Assembly (NCBI GenBank): GCA_019310965.1
Contig: JAFDDG010000023.1
Location: forward strand, 1-50,743
Length of the DNA stretch: 50,743 nt
Source: Deltaproteobacteria bacterium
GTDB taxonomy: Bacteria; Myxococcota_A; UBA9160; SMWR01
Reading direction: 5' to 3'
Positions within the stretch are counted from its first letter, which is position 1, and each line of letters opens with the position of its first letter. Below are positions 10,914-18,807 of this stretch, in pieces. A program made the translations under genes and the position numbers. The notes below the pieces were generated by a model, which was not told where the DNA came from, did no database searches, and saw only the letters and a list, made by a program, of their open reading frames with translations.

Positions 10914-11390
10914 CTACGGGTCGGTCAGCACCCGATCTGCCCCATCGAAAGCCGGGAGATAGACGGCGTAGGCCACCGCGGGTGCAGCGCCGTGATTCGC
11001 GAAGCTGTGGGGAGTGCCGCGCGGGATGTAGAGGATCGAGCCCATCCCTACTGGGCGCACTTCGTCGCCGAGCCGCATGCTGCCGTAGCCCTCCAATAGG
11101 ATGACCAGCAGATCGTGACGGTCGTGGCGGTGCGGCACCTCCGCTCCGCGGATGCTGACCACGTGGTGACTCGTAGCCGCGTCGCGGGCGATCTCCACGG
11201 CGCGAAAGTTCTCGTCCGGCGCCAGCGGTGCCCGCGCCGCCAGCTGCGCCAGCCCTACGGTGGTTCGTCCCTCGGGCCAGAGTGCGTCGAGCACCGCCGG
11301 CGTCGGCTTGCCCGCGCCGGCGCATGCGGCGAGCACGCCGCTCGCCAGCAGCATTGCGATCGCCGCGGGCATCGCTTGGAAGGGTTTCAT
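10914..11390 (-). CDS. Cupin-domain lipoprotein
   Basis: The 158-aa product begins with a lipoprotein signal peptide ending in the lipobox LAAC (about residues 18-21), so it is predicted to be membrane-anchored in the envelope. The rest is a single cupin beta-barrel. Motif 1 is represented by EVPHRHDRHDLLVILLEG, with two His and an acidic residue for metal binding, and motif 2 by PRGTPHSFAN. The ATG overlaps the stop of the upstream GT4 gene by 4 bp (ATGA), so translation is probably coupled. The function of the barrel (metal enzyme or sugar/ligand binding) cannot be told. Its position after two glycosyltransferases suggests an envelope role. Confidence 0.78.
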   Translation of the reverse strand: MKPFQAMPAAIAMLLASGVLAACAGAGKPTPAVLDALWPEGRTTVGLAQLAARAPLAPDENFRAVEIARDAATSHHVVSIRGAEVPHRHDRHDLLVILLEGYGSMRLGDEVRPVGMGSILYIPRGTPHSFANHGAAPAVAYAVYLPAFDGADRVLTDP

Positions 11391-12550
11391 CGCGCTGGAC
11401 TCCCGTGGGCGATCCCGTCGGAGGCCGTGCCCTGCACGGTCTCGACGAGAGTCAGGATGCGGCTTGCGAGCGCGGGCCAGGCGTGCCGCGCTTCGAGTGT
11501 TGCACGTGCGCCTGCGCCGAGGCGCGCCCGCGTCGCCGGCGCCGCGTGGAGCGCGCGCAGTGCCGCAACGAAGGCGTCTGCGCCGGCGTCCCGCGGCACG
11601 AGCCAGGCGGAGCGATCGTGCTCGAGCGTTTCGCACAGGCCCGCCCGTGCCAGAATCGCGCGCCCGGCCTCCATGTATTCGAGCAGCTTGATGGGAAAGC
11701 CGCCCTCGCGCCGGCGGGCCGCCAGTGTCACCGCGGCGCCGTAGGTGAGCGCGCGCGCCGCCTGCGGTGCCATCCGCAGGCAGCGCACACCCGGCTGCGC
11801 GAGGTGCCCGGGCACGTGGGTGGCGAAGACGACCGGAATCTCTGGGACGCGCCGGGCGGCGGCCGCCAGCACCGGGAGCTCCTGGTAGCGGTCGAAGTTG
11901 CCGGTGTAGAGGGCGAAGCCATCCCGCGAGACGCCGGCCTCCGCGCAGGCGCGCGCGATCTCGGCGTCGTCGGGTGGCGGCTGTGGCGCGTGGCCCGGCG
12001 CCACGTTGGCGAGGCAGCCTCTCGCGTGGGGACGCAGGGCGTTGGCGGCCGGCTCGCACAGGGTCAGGACGGCGTCGGCGCGGGCGGCGACGCCGCGGTC
12101 GAGGCGGGCGCCGACACCTACCGCGGCGCTCGCCAGTGCTCGCGGCAGCCAGGCGTCGAGCTCGGCGGCCATCAGCGTATGTGCGACGTAGACCACCGGC
12201 GGTCCGCCGAGAGCCCGTGCGGCCAGCGCGATGGCGGCGCCCTCGACGTTGTGCGCCAGCACCGCGTCGAAGCCACGTGCGCTCGCGGCGCGCAGCAAGG
12301 CGCGGCCGAGCGCGAGGTCGGCCACGGGCTTCGCGAGGGCTGGACCCGAGCGCACGCGGCGGGGCGACAGCGCTGCTGCCACGCGCACCATGTCGAAACG
12401 CCGGTCGCTCTCGCCCGAGCCGCTGCCGTAACAGCAGAGCGTGATCTCCGCGCCGGCATCGGCGAGAGCCGCGGCCTGCGCGGCGAAGTAGCGCTGGGAG
12501 CCGAACGGCGCGGGGAACGGAAACGCTCCCAGCAACGCGAGCCGGGGCAT
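11387..12550 (-). CDS. GT4-like glycosyltransferase (group 1)
   Basis: This 387-aa protein has the GT-B layout. The N-terminal Rossmann-like half opens with MPRLALLGAFPFPAPFGSQR, the usual 'G-S' loop that contacts the acceptor. The C-terminal donor-binding half carries EGGFPIKLLEYMEAGRAIL, the E-x7-E motif of retaining GT4 enzymes that bind nucleotide sugars. VVYVAHTLM and the FALYTGNFDRYQELP segment fit the family. The start at 12550 shares one base with the stop of the GT2 gene (TGATG), and its stop overlaps the cupin ATG. Together with the upstream genes it looks like a four-gene envelope-glycan operon. Donor and acceptor are unknown. Confidence 0.82.
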   Translation of the reverse strand: MPRLALLGAFPFPAPFGSQRYFAAQAAALADAGAEITLCCYGSGSGESDRRFDMVRVAAALSPRRVRSGPALAKPVADLALGRALLRAASARGFDAVLAHNVEGAAIALAARALGGPPVVYVAHTLMAAELDAWLPRALASAAVGVGARLDRGVAARADAVLTLCEPAANALRPHARGCLANVAPGHAPQPPPDDAEIARACAEAGVSRDGFALYTGNFDRYQELPVLAAAARRVPEIPVVFATHVPGHLAQPGVRCLRMAPQAARALTYGAAVTLAARRREGGFPIKLLEYMEAGRAILARAGLCETLEHDRSAWLVPRDAGADAFVAALRALHAAPATRARLGAGARATLEARHAWPALASRILTLVETVQGTASDGIAHGSPAR

Positions 12551-13284
12551 CAGTGCTCGTCGCCGAGGGCCGAGCGGACGACGACGTTCCTGCGCAGCTC
12601 CCGGTAGAGTGCAAACAATTCGACCAGTGCGCGGATGATCACCTTGGGGTGTGCGCCGCTCTGGCGTCCGAAGCGTCGCCGTCGGTGGGTCACGGGCACC
12701 TGGTGGATGCGAAAGCCGGCGCTGCGCGCACGCACCAGGATCTCCGTGTTGATGAACGCGCCGATCGAAGCGATCGGGATGGCTTCGAGCACGTGTCGCC
12801 GAAACACCTTGAAGGCGCAGTCGATGTCGCGCACGTGCAGCCCGAATAGCCGCCGCACCAATGCTCCCCACACGCCCGCCAGCAGTCTGCGCCCCCACGG
12901 GTCGCGCCGCCGCTCCCGGTAGCCGGCCACGATGTCGAACTCCCGCGCGTGATGGATCAGCGTCGCCAGCTCTTCGAGATCGAACTGCAGATCGGCGTCG
13001 CTGAAGAACACCAGCTCCCCTCGCGCTTCACGCAGCCCCGCTCGCAGCGCGGCCCCGTAGCCCTGGTTGGCGCCGTGGCGCAGCAGACGCACGTTGGGAT
13101 GCTGCTCGGCGTATCCGGCCGCCAGCATCGCGCTGGCGTCGCGCGAGCCGTCGTCGACCACCACGATTTCGAACTCGGCGGCGAGCTTCGGACCCAGGGC
13201 CAGCGCCGCGTCGAGCAGCTTCGCGAGGCTCTCCTCCTCGTCGAAGACGGGGAAGACCAGGGAGAGGTCCGGCCGCGCGCTCAC
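12550..13284 (-). CDS. GT2-family glycosyltransferase (DPM1-like)
   Basis: The 244-aa protein has the GT-A fold signature of GT2 enzymes. These are the start LSLVFPVFDEEESL, the nucleotide-binding VVVDDGSRDAS, NQGYGAALRAGLREA, and the metal-binding DxD (SDADLQFD, residues ~95-102). A later segment, DIDCAFKVFRRHVLEAIP, matches polyprenyl-phosphate mannosyl/glucosyltransferases such as dolichol-phosphate mannose synthase. No C-terminal membrane helices are present, so it is the short soluble form. Such an enzyme would make polyprenyl-phosphate sugars, which are the donors used by GT-C enzymes like those at 4-7 kb. That link is inference. It overlaps its upstream neighbour by 4 bp. Confidence 0.87.
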   Translation of the reverse strand: MSARPDLSLVFPVFDEEESLAKLLDAALALGPKLAAEFEIVVVDDGSRDASAMLAAGYAEQHPNVRLLRHGANQGYGAALRAGLREARGELVFFSDADLQFDLEELATLIHHAREFDIVAGYRERRRDPWGRRLLAGVWGALVRRLFGLHVRDIDCAFKVFRRHVLEAIPIASIGAFINTEILVRARSAGFRIHQVPVTHRRRRFGRQSGAHPKVIIRALVELFALYRELRRNVVVRSALGDEH

Positions 13285-14933
13285 TCGAGGTACCCGAGGG
13301 CGCGCAGCCGCGAGGCGACCTGCTGCTCTTCTTCAGCTGAGTACGGCGACGGCCGCGGTGCGTCGGTGTCGCCCGCGTCCCAGTCACACCCCAGTGCGGC
13401 GAGCAATGCCGGCGCCGCGTCGGAGAGCCGCGGGCACTCTGCATCGCGCGGTGCGCGCGCGCCTTCGCCGTGGGCGATCCAGACTCCATCCTGACGGTGG
13501 GTGCCATTCATGCCACGGCCGCGCCCGCCACCCAGCTCGTCGTCGCCCAGCGTGATCACGCTCCGGTCGTCGCCTCGGCGCCATGGGGTCGGCACCAGCG
13601 AGAGCCCGTAGCCCGCGTCGCTGGCCAGCTCCACGACGATGTCCGGCGCGCGCTCGACGTGGGGGCCGGCGTACACGTCCTCGCGGCGCCGCGCTCGCGC
13701 CACTACCGGGCCCGCGCCGGGCAGCTTCCAGTCTTCGAGTGCGGCGATCACGTCCTCACGCACCCGCTCGTAGTCGGCTGGTGCGACACAGCCCGATGCT
13801 TCGCGCCCGCGCAGATTGATCCAGACGCCGGGCTGCGTGTTCACGTCTTCGGTGAACGCGAGCGTGCGCCGCCAGTCGTGCCCGCCGAAGCGCACGGCGC
13901 TCTCGACCCGGGCGGCCGCCGAGCGCGCGCTGCGGAAGATGCGTTCGGCCATACGCGGAGAGAGTACCTGCAGCGCCGCGTCGCGTGTGGCGCGCGCCAG
14001 CGCGTCCATGGTGCTGCGCGACTCGTTGCGGCGCAGCAGACCCGTCTCGGCGAGGCGCCGGCCGAGGTGCACGATGCGCCTGGCTGCACCCCCCGATCCG
14101 TGGTCGGACACGACGACGCAGAGCGCCTCCTCGCCAAAGGCTGCGTGCAGCTCGCCGCAGGCCGCGTCGAGCGCCCGGTAGACGGCGGTCAACGCCTGCC
14201 GCCGCACGGGGCTCGCGTTCGGATCGTGGCGCGGCGAGGCCGGGTCGTGGTCGCGCCAGAAGTGGTGCGCCACGGTGTCGCTCTCGGAGAACACGACGCA
14301 CATGAGCTGCGGCGCGCGTCCCGCACTGCGCAGCTGCGCCAACGCCTCCAGCGCGAAAGCGCCCTTGCGCTGCACCCGTTCGACCAGGCTGCGGGCCGCC
14401 CGCTCGTGCCAGCCCTCGGCGGCGGCCGCCTCGTCGAGGCCCGGCAGCATCCAGGGCCCCGTGCGCGCCGCGATCCGTTCGTAGAGGGCCGGGTCGCTGG
14501 TGGAGCGCGGCTGGCTGCCGGTCGAGACCGGCGCGTCGAAGCCTGCCACCAGCAATCCCTCGAGGGGCTCTGGCGGAAACGTCGCCGGCATGCCCAGGGC
14601 CAGCACCGGTGCGCTGGCCCTGCTCAGCCGGGCGAAGAGCGAAAGGCCCCGGCGGTCGCGGGCGTTGCTGAAGCGGATCCGGTAGGCCCCGGCCTCCTTC
14701 TGTGTGAAGTCGAAGACTCCGTGGCCGCCCGGCTCGAGCCCGGTCTGGAACGTCGACCAGGCTGGAAAGCTCATGGGCGGCGTCGTGCTGCACAGCGGCC
14801 GGGCGACGCCGTCCGCGAGCCAGCGCGCCAGGTGGGGCAATTCTCCCGCATCTGCCAGCGGACGCAGCACGTCGAACGAGCAGCCGTCGAGGCCCAGCAC
14901 GAGCACGCGGCGGGGCCGGCTCGACACGCTCAC
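13281..14933 (-). CDS. Alkaline-phosphatase-superfamily phosphodiesterase/nucleotide pyrophosphatase
   Basis: The 550-aa protein belongs to the type I phosphodiesterase/nucleotide pyrophosphatase branch. The N-terminus VLVLGLDGCSFDVLRPL supplies the first metal-binding Asp. TTPPMSFPAWSTFQTG holds the probable Ser/Thr nucleophile, and VVSDHGSGG (middle) and NGTHRQDGVWIAHG (late) carry the conserved Asp/His metal ligands. No signal peptide is evident. Related proteins are common in polysaccharide and lipid-linked glycan loci, but the substrate here is unknown. It is the first gene of the overlapping GT2-GT4-cupin run and is divergent from rplC. The rplC promoter lies across its start codon region. 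Confidence 0.8.
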   Translation of the reverse strand: MSVSSRPRRVLVLGLDGCSFDVLRPLADAGELPHLARWLADGVARPLCSTTPPMSFPAWSTFQTGLEPGGHGVFDFTQKEAGAYRIRFSNARDRRGLSLFARLSRASAPVLALGMPATFPPEPLEGLLVAGFDAPVSTGSQPRSTSDPALYERIAARTGPWMLPGLDEAAAAEGWHERAARSLVERVQRKGAFALEALAQLRSAGRAPQLMCVVFSESDTVAHHFWRDHDPASPRHDPNASPVRRQALTAVYRALDAACGELHAAFGEEALCVVVSDHGSGGAARRIVHLGRRLAETGLLRRNESRSTMDALARATRDAALQVLSPRMAERIFRSARSAAARVESAVRFGGHDWRRTLAFTEDVNTQPGVWINLRGREASGCVAPADYERVREDVIAALEDWKLPGAGPVVARARRREDVYAGPHVERAPDIVVELASDAGYGLSLVPTPWRRGDDRSVITLGDDELGGGRGRGMNGTHRQDGVWIAHGEGARAPRDAECPRLSDAAPALLAALGCDWDAGDTDAPRPSPYSAEEEQQVASRLRALGYLE

Positions 14934-14949
14934 AGAAGCCTCCTATATT
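14921..14949 (+). promoter_or_regulatory. Sigma-70-type promoter for rplC
   Basis: A -35 TCGACA (14921-14926) and a -10 TATATT (14944-14949) are separated by exactly 17 bp. Both hexamers match the consensus at five of six positions, which stands out in GC-rich DNA. It points at rplC, 62 bp downstream. The -35 lies inside the first codons of the divergent phosphodiesterase gene. Confidence 0.72.
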
Positions 14950-15011
14950 GCGCGGCTCCGCCGGGTCGCCGCAGCGTTCGCAACCCAGCGTGAAACCTGG
15001 AGAATCCAGTC

Positions 15012-15656
15012 GTGCCGCTTCAGCTTCTGTGCCGCAAGGTCGGCAATACCCAGATCTTCAACGACTCCGGAGAGTGTATTCCGGTGACGGTGCTGTTCGC
15101 GGCATCGAATACGGTCGTCCAGAAGAAGACCGAGGACAAGGACGGCTACAGCGCCGTGCAGCTGGCGTTCGAGGAGCGCAAGCCGACGCGCACGACGAAG
15201 GCGCTCGCGGGCCACTACGGCAAGGCGAACGCCACGCCCGGTCGCTTCCTCAAGGAGAGTCGGCTCACGGCAGAGGAGGCGGAAGCGTACGAGGTCGGGC
15301 AGGAGATCAAGGTCGACATTTTCGCGCCCGGTCAGCACGTCGATGCGATCGGCACCTCGAAGGGCCGCGGCTTCACCGGCGTCGTGAAGCGCCACAATTT
15401 TTCGGTGAAGCGTCGCACCCACGGCACCCACGAGAATACGCGCCATGGCGGGGCCATCGGTGCGGGTGCCTACCCCGGTCGCGTCATCAAGGGCATGAAG
15501 ATGCCCGGCCAGATGGGCGCCGAGCGCGCCACCGTCAAGAACCTCGAAGTGGTGCGTGTCGACGGCGATCGCGGGCTTCTCTACGTACGCGGCTCCGTGC
15601 CGGGCCACAAGAACGGCCTGGTCCAGATCCGCCCGACAAAGAAGATCAGCCGCTAG
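15012..15656 (+). CDS. rplC: 50S ribosomal protein L3
   Basis: This is a full-length L3 (214 aa), an early-assembly protein near the peptidyl-transferase centre. N-terminal LLCRKVGNTQIFNDSGECIP matches the family start. GTSKGRGFTGVVKRHNF, THGTHENTRHGGAIG and PGRVIKGMKMPGQMGAERATV are the core extension. The Gln at ~167 (GQMG) corresponds to the one methylated by PrmB in E. coli. The start is a GTG at 15012 with GGAG at 14999-15002. It is odd that the gene is not in an S10 operon: no rpsJ, rplD or rplW flanks it. It is led by its own strong promoter and followed by rlmE. It could be the only rplC, relocated, or a second copy. Confidence 0.95.
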   Translation: MPLQLLCRKVGNTQIFNDSGECIPVTVLFAASNTVVQKKTEDKDGYSAVQLAFEERKPTRTTKALAGHYGKANATPGRFLKESRLTAEEAEAYEVGQEIKVDIFAPGQHVDAIGTSKGRGFTGVVKRHNFSVKRRTHGTHENTRHGGAIGAGAYPGRVIKGMKMPGQMGAERATVKNLEVVRVDGDRGLLYVRGSVPGHKNGLVQIRPTKKISR

Positions 15657-15673
15657 GGGCGTTCTTCCGGAGC

Positions 15674-15692
15674 GGCCTCTCCCTTCGAGGCC
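15674..15692 (+). promoter_or_regulatory. Hairpin sequestering the rlmE Shine-Dalgarno
   Basis: GGCCTC (15674-15679) and GAGGCC (15687-15692) form a perfect 6-bp stem with a 7-nt loop in the 42-nt rplC-rlmE spacer. The GAGG in the 3' arm is the best ribosome-binding site for the rlmE ATG at 15699 (8-nt spacing). Folding would hide it, giving a possible translational control point between the two genes. Confidence 0.45.
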
Positions 15693-15698
15693 GACCTC

Positions 15699-16295
15699 AT
15701 GGCCAGATACGATCGCAAGGATATGTACCACCAGCGCGCCAAGAGCGAGGGCTATCGCTCGCGCGCGGCGTACAAGCTGGAAGAGATCCAGCGACGCGCG
15801 CGCATCCTGAAGCGCGGGGCAAGGGTCTTCGACCTGGGCTGCTGGCCCGGGGGCTGGTTGCAGGTGGCGGCTCAGGTCGTGGGGCCGAAGGGACGCGTCG
15901 TCGGCGTCGATATCGCCGAGCTCGATCCGCCGCTGTACGAGAAGAACGTGTCGTTCCTGTGCGCGGATCTCACGGAGGCGGCGACCGCCGACGCGCTGTT
16001 GGAGCTGCTCGGCAGGCCGGCGGATGTGGTGATCTGCGACGCGGCCCCCAAGCTCACGGGCGTGCGCGCGACGGATCGCGCGCAGGAGGAGGCGCTGTTG
16101 GAGGCCATCGAGGCGTTGGTGCCGCGGCTGCTGCGGCCCGGGGGCGACCTGCTCGTCAAGCTGCTCGAGTGTCCGGAGGCCCAGGCCATCGAGAAGCGGC
16201 TGTGCGAGAGCTTCGACAGGTCTCGCAGCCTGAAGCCGAAGGCCAGCCGCAAGGGCACCAGCGAACGCTACCTGGTGGGCCACGGGTTTCGTTAA
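15699..16295 (+). CDS. rlmE: 23S rRNA 2'-O-ribose methyltransferase RlmE (FtsJ/RrmJ)
   Basis: RlmE methylates U2552 of 23S rRNA (E. coli numbering) late in 50S assembly, using SAM. The protein is 198 aa, close to the usual ~209. The catalytic K-D-K-E tetrad is complete: K26 (SRAAYKLEE), D114 (ICDAAPK), K154 (LLVKLLE) and E189 (KGTSERYLV). The SAM-binding motif is VFDLGCWPGGWLQVA. It lies 42 bp after rplC on the same strand. Co-expression with a large-subunit protein is functionally sensible, since both act in 50S assembly near the A-loop and peptidyl-transferase region. Confidence 0.95.
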   Translation: MARYDRKDMYHQRAKSEGYRSRAAYKLEEIQRRARILKRGARVFDLGCWPGGWLQVAAQVVGPKGRVVGVDIAELDPPLYEKNVSFLCADLTEAATADALLELLGRPADVVICDAAPKLTGVRATDRAQEEALLEAIEALVPRLLRPGGDLLVKLLECPEAQAIEKRLCESFDRSRSLKPKASRKGTSERYLVGHGFR

Positions 16296-16324
16296 TCTGA
16301 TGGTTCAGCGTCGAGGAGAGCCCC

Positions 16325-16792
16325 GTGGCCGAGCGACCGTTTCGTGTATTGGGAGTGCAGCAGATCGCCGTCGGTGCGCCGAAGAAGAGCGAGCTGCGCC
16401 GGCTGTGGATCGACATGCTCGGCCTCACCGAAAAGGGCAACTTCCGTAGCGAGAGCGAGAACGTCGACGAGGACATCGCCGAGGCCGGCCACGGCCCGCT
16501 CGCGGTGGAAGTCGACCTGATGCAGCCCATCGATCCCGCCGCGCGGCCGCGGGTGCACGAGCCGGCGCTCAATCACGTGGGTCTCTGGATCGACGATCTC
16601 ACTCGGGCGGTCGCCTGGCTCGAGGAGCAGGGTGTGCGCTTCACCCCCGGCGGCATTCGCAAGGGCGCTGCAGGCCACGATGTCTGCTTCATCCACCCGA
16701 AGGGCAACGAGGCCTCGCCGGTCGGGGGTGCGGGTGTCTTGATCGAGCTCGTGCAGGCACCGCCCGAAGTCGTCGCAGCGGTGGGAGGCTGA
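16325..16792 (+). CDS. VOC-family protein, methylmalonyl-CoA-epimerase-like
   Basis: This 155-aa protein has two beta-alpha-beta-beta-beta vicinal-oxygen-chelate halves. The second half ([24 protein letters not shown], then HPKGNEASP and [10 protein letters not shown]) resembles methylmalonyl-CoA epimerase closely, including His and Glu metal ligands. In the first half the position of the first ligand (DHIGIAV in epimerases) reads VQQIAVG, so the usual His is replaced by Gln. That may weaken or alter metal binding, so a different lyase/isomerase role is possible. The start is a GTG at 16325 with a strong GAGGAGAG just upstream. It follows rlmE by 29 bp and precedes pcm by 10 bp. Confidence 0.68.
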   Translation: MAERPFRVLGVQQIAVGAPKKSELRRLWIDMLGLTEKGNFRSESENVDEDIAEAGHGPLAVEVDLMQPIDPAARPRVHEPALNHVGLWIDDLTRAVAWLEEQGVRFTPGGIRKGAAGHDVCFIHPKGNEASPVGGAGVLIELVQAPPEVVAAVGG

Positions 16793-16802
16793 AGCGGCAC
16801 CG

Positions 16803-17504
16803 GTGCGTTGGCACGCGGCGCTGCTCCTCCTCGTCGGGTCGGTCATGAGTGCCAACGACGCACACGCGGAAGATCCCACCCAAGGCGCGCGCACGCGCAT
16901 GGTCGCAGAACAGATCGCAGCGCGTGGCGTTCGTGACGAGCGGGTGTTGGATGCCATGCGTCGCGTGCCGCGACACCGCCTGGTGCCCGAGGAGCAGCAG
17001 TCGCGCGCGTACCAGGATCGCCCGCTGCCGATCGGGCACCGCCAGACGATCTCGCAGCCGTTCATCGTGGGCTTCATGACCGCGAGCCTCGACCTCGACG
17101 GCAGCGAACGCGTGCTCGAGATCGGCACAGGCTCTGGCTACCAGGCGGCCGTGCTCGCCGAGTTGGCGCGCCACGTCTACAGCATCGAGATCGTGGCGCC
17201 GTTGGCCGCGCGCGCGCGCGCCGACCTCGTCGAGCTCGGTTATGAGAACATCTCCGTGCGCGCGGGCGATGGCTACCAGGGCTGGCCCGAAGAAGCGCCC
17301 TTCGACGCGATCATCGTGACGGCCGCACCCGACCACGTGCCGGAGCCCTTGATCGAGCAGCTCGCCATCGGCGGCCGCATGATCGTTCCCGTCGGAAGTG
17401 GCGAGCAGGAGCTCGTGCTGCTCACCCGCACGGCCGCCGGCATCACGCGCGATCGCGTGCTGCCCGTACGTTTCGTACCGATGACCGGCGAGGCCCAGGA
17501 CTGA
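16803..17504 (+). CDS. pcm: Protein-L-isoaspartate O-methyltransferase, predicted exported
   Basis: The enzyme methylates L-isoaspartyl residues with SAM to start repair of aged proteins. The core is typical: RTRMVAEQIAARGVRDERVLDAM, QTISQPFIVGFMTA, and the SAM motif VLEIGTGSGYQAAVLAEL. From the GTG at 16803 (233 aa) the N-terminus is a convincing Sec signal peptide, a run of Ala/Leu/Val ending in DAHA-ED. Ordinary Pcm is cytosolic. An internal ATG fifteen codons in (MSANDAHAEDPT) would give a cytosolic form, so dual or alternative localisation is possible. A periplasmic version would face the problem that SAM is cytoplasmic. The family call is secure; localisation is inference. Confidence 0.9.
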   Translation: MRWHAALLLLVGSVMSANDAHAEDPTQGARTRMVAEQIAARGVRDERVLDAMRRVPRHRLVPEEQQSRAYQDRPLPIGHRQTISQPFIVGFMTASLDLDGSERVLEIGTGSGYQAAVLAELARHVYSIEIVAPLAARARADLVELGYENISVRAGDGYQGWPEEAPFDAIIVTAAPDHVPEPLIEQLAIGGRMIVPVGSGEQELVLLTRTAAGITRDRVLPVRFVPMTGEAQD

Positions 17505-17516
17505 GCGCCGACTCGA

Positions 17517-17545
17517 TTGAAATGGCACAGGTCTGGGCGTAGGCT
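17517..17545 (+). promoter_or_regulatory. Sigma-70-type promoter upstream of the SDR fusion gene
   Basis: TTGAAA (17517-17522) and TAGGCT (17540-17545) are spaced by 17 bp and sit 36 bp before the ATG at 17582. The -35 matches at five of six positions; the -10 matches at three, including the conserved TA and final T. Confidence 0.5.
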
Positions 17546-17581
17546 GCGTTGGCGCCCGCGCGCCCCCTTGGAGGCCCCTGC

Positions 17582-18793
17582 ATGCGCGAATGGCTCCGCT
17601 ACGTCTTCGCCGGTCGTCCCGCCTGGATGAACGTGCTGATGGTCTTTTCCGCCTACATGGCGTTCGTCTATCTTCCCTGGGACATCTTCATCAAGCCGGC
17701 GGCCGTGGATGAAGAGGTCTGGTTCGGCGTTCGCTTCCACGGCGGCTGGGCCAAGTTTCTGGCGCTCTTCCACTGGTACGTCTATGCGGCGGCGGCCTAT
17801 GGCTTCCGCCACATGAAGACGTGGATGTGGCCGTGGGCGGCGGTCTACGTCGGACAGGTGGCATTTTCGATGCTGGTGTGGCCGATGCTCTACGCCGGCG
17901 GTTTCCTGGGCTTCCTGCTCGGGCTCTTTGCCTTCGTGCCGTTCGCCTTCGCGGCCTTGGTCCTCTGGAATGCGAAGGACAGCTTCGAAGAGGAGAGCGC
18001 ACCGCTGCGCGAGCGCTACGGCGAGTGGGCGCTGGTGACGGGTGCGTCCTCGGGCATCGGCGCCGAGTTCGCGCGGGCGCTGGCGCGCAATGGCGTGTCG
18101 GTGGTGCTGGTGGCGCGGCGTGAAGAGCGGCTGCGCGAGCTGGCGACGGAGCTCGAGAGCCGGCACGGCGTCGAAACGAAGCTGGTGGTGGCGGACCTGG
18201 CAAGTGCTCCGGATGTCGCGCGCGTGGCCGCGGCGGTGGACGGTCTCGACCTTGCGATTCTGGTGAACAACGCCGGCGCGGGCTATTCCGGAAGCTTCGC
18301 GAAGCAGGACGGTGAGCGCCTGCGGAACATGGTGCTGCTCAACTGTGCCGCGCCGGTGCAGCTCACGTCGTTGTTGTTGCCGGGCATGCTGGCCCGCACG
18401 GCTCGCAGCGCCGTCGTGGTGACGGGCTCCGTCTCGGGGCGCCAGGCGCTGCCGCTCCACGCCGTCTACAGCGCGACCAAGGCGTTCGACCTGCTGTTCG
18501 GCGAGGCGCTCGCCGTCGAGCTGTGCAACCAGGGCGTCGACGTCGTGGTGCTCGAGCCGGGCTCCACTGTCACCGAGTTTCAGGAGCAGGCCGGCGAGAT
18601 CGCCCACACTGGCCAGCCCGCCGACGAAGTGGTTGCGACTGCCCTCGACGCGCTGGGCCGTCAGCACTCCGTCGTTGCCGGCTGGTGGAACTGGCTGCGC
18701 GCCAACCTGGGGGCGCGCCTGCTGCCCCGCTCGACCGTTGCCTACCTCGCGCGCGACGTGATGAAAGCCCAGACCCCGCCCGAGATGCGCTGA
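17582..18793 (+). CDS. Short-chain dehydrogenase fused to an N-terminal membrane domain
   Basis: The ATG at 17582 has GGAGG about 8 nt upstream and gives a 403-aa protein. Residues 1-140 contain about four hydrophobic helices (for example VLMVFSAYMAFVYLP, then FLGFLLGLFAFVPFAFAAL), forming a small membrane domain. From about residue 148 comes a complete classical SDR. It has the cofactor motif TGASSGIG (~153-160), the NNAG motif, a catalytic Ser (VVTGSVSGRQA) and YSATK (Tyr ~297, Lys ~301). The C-terminal part resembles the SDR group that includes 3-ketoacyl/steroid-type reductases with a PGSTVTEFQ loop. Substrate is unknown; a membrane lipid or fatty-acyl substrate fits the anchor. Confidence 0.8.
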   Translation: MREWLRYVFAGRPAWMNVLMVFSAYMAFVYLPWDIFIKPAAVDEEVWFGVRFHGGWAKFLALFHWYVYAAAAYGFRHMKTWMWPWAAVYVGQVAFSMLVWPMLYAGGFLGFLLGLFAFVPFAFAALVLWNAKDSFEEESAPLRERYGEWALVTGASSGIGAEFARALARNGVSVVLVARREERLRELATELESRHGVETKLVVADLASAPDVARVAAAVDGLDLAILVNNAGAGYSGSFAKQDGERLRNMVLLNCAAPVQLTSLLLPGMLARTARSAVVVTGSVSGRQALPLHAVYSATKAFDLLFGEALAVELCNQGVDVVVLEPGSTVTEFQEQAGEIAHTGQPADEVVATALDALGRQHSVVAGWWNWLRANLGARLLPRSTVAYLARDVMKAQTPPEMR

Positions 18794-18807
18794 CCCGAGG
18801 AGCGCCG

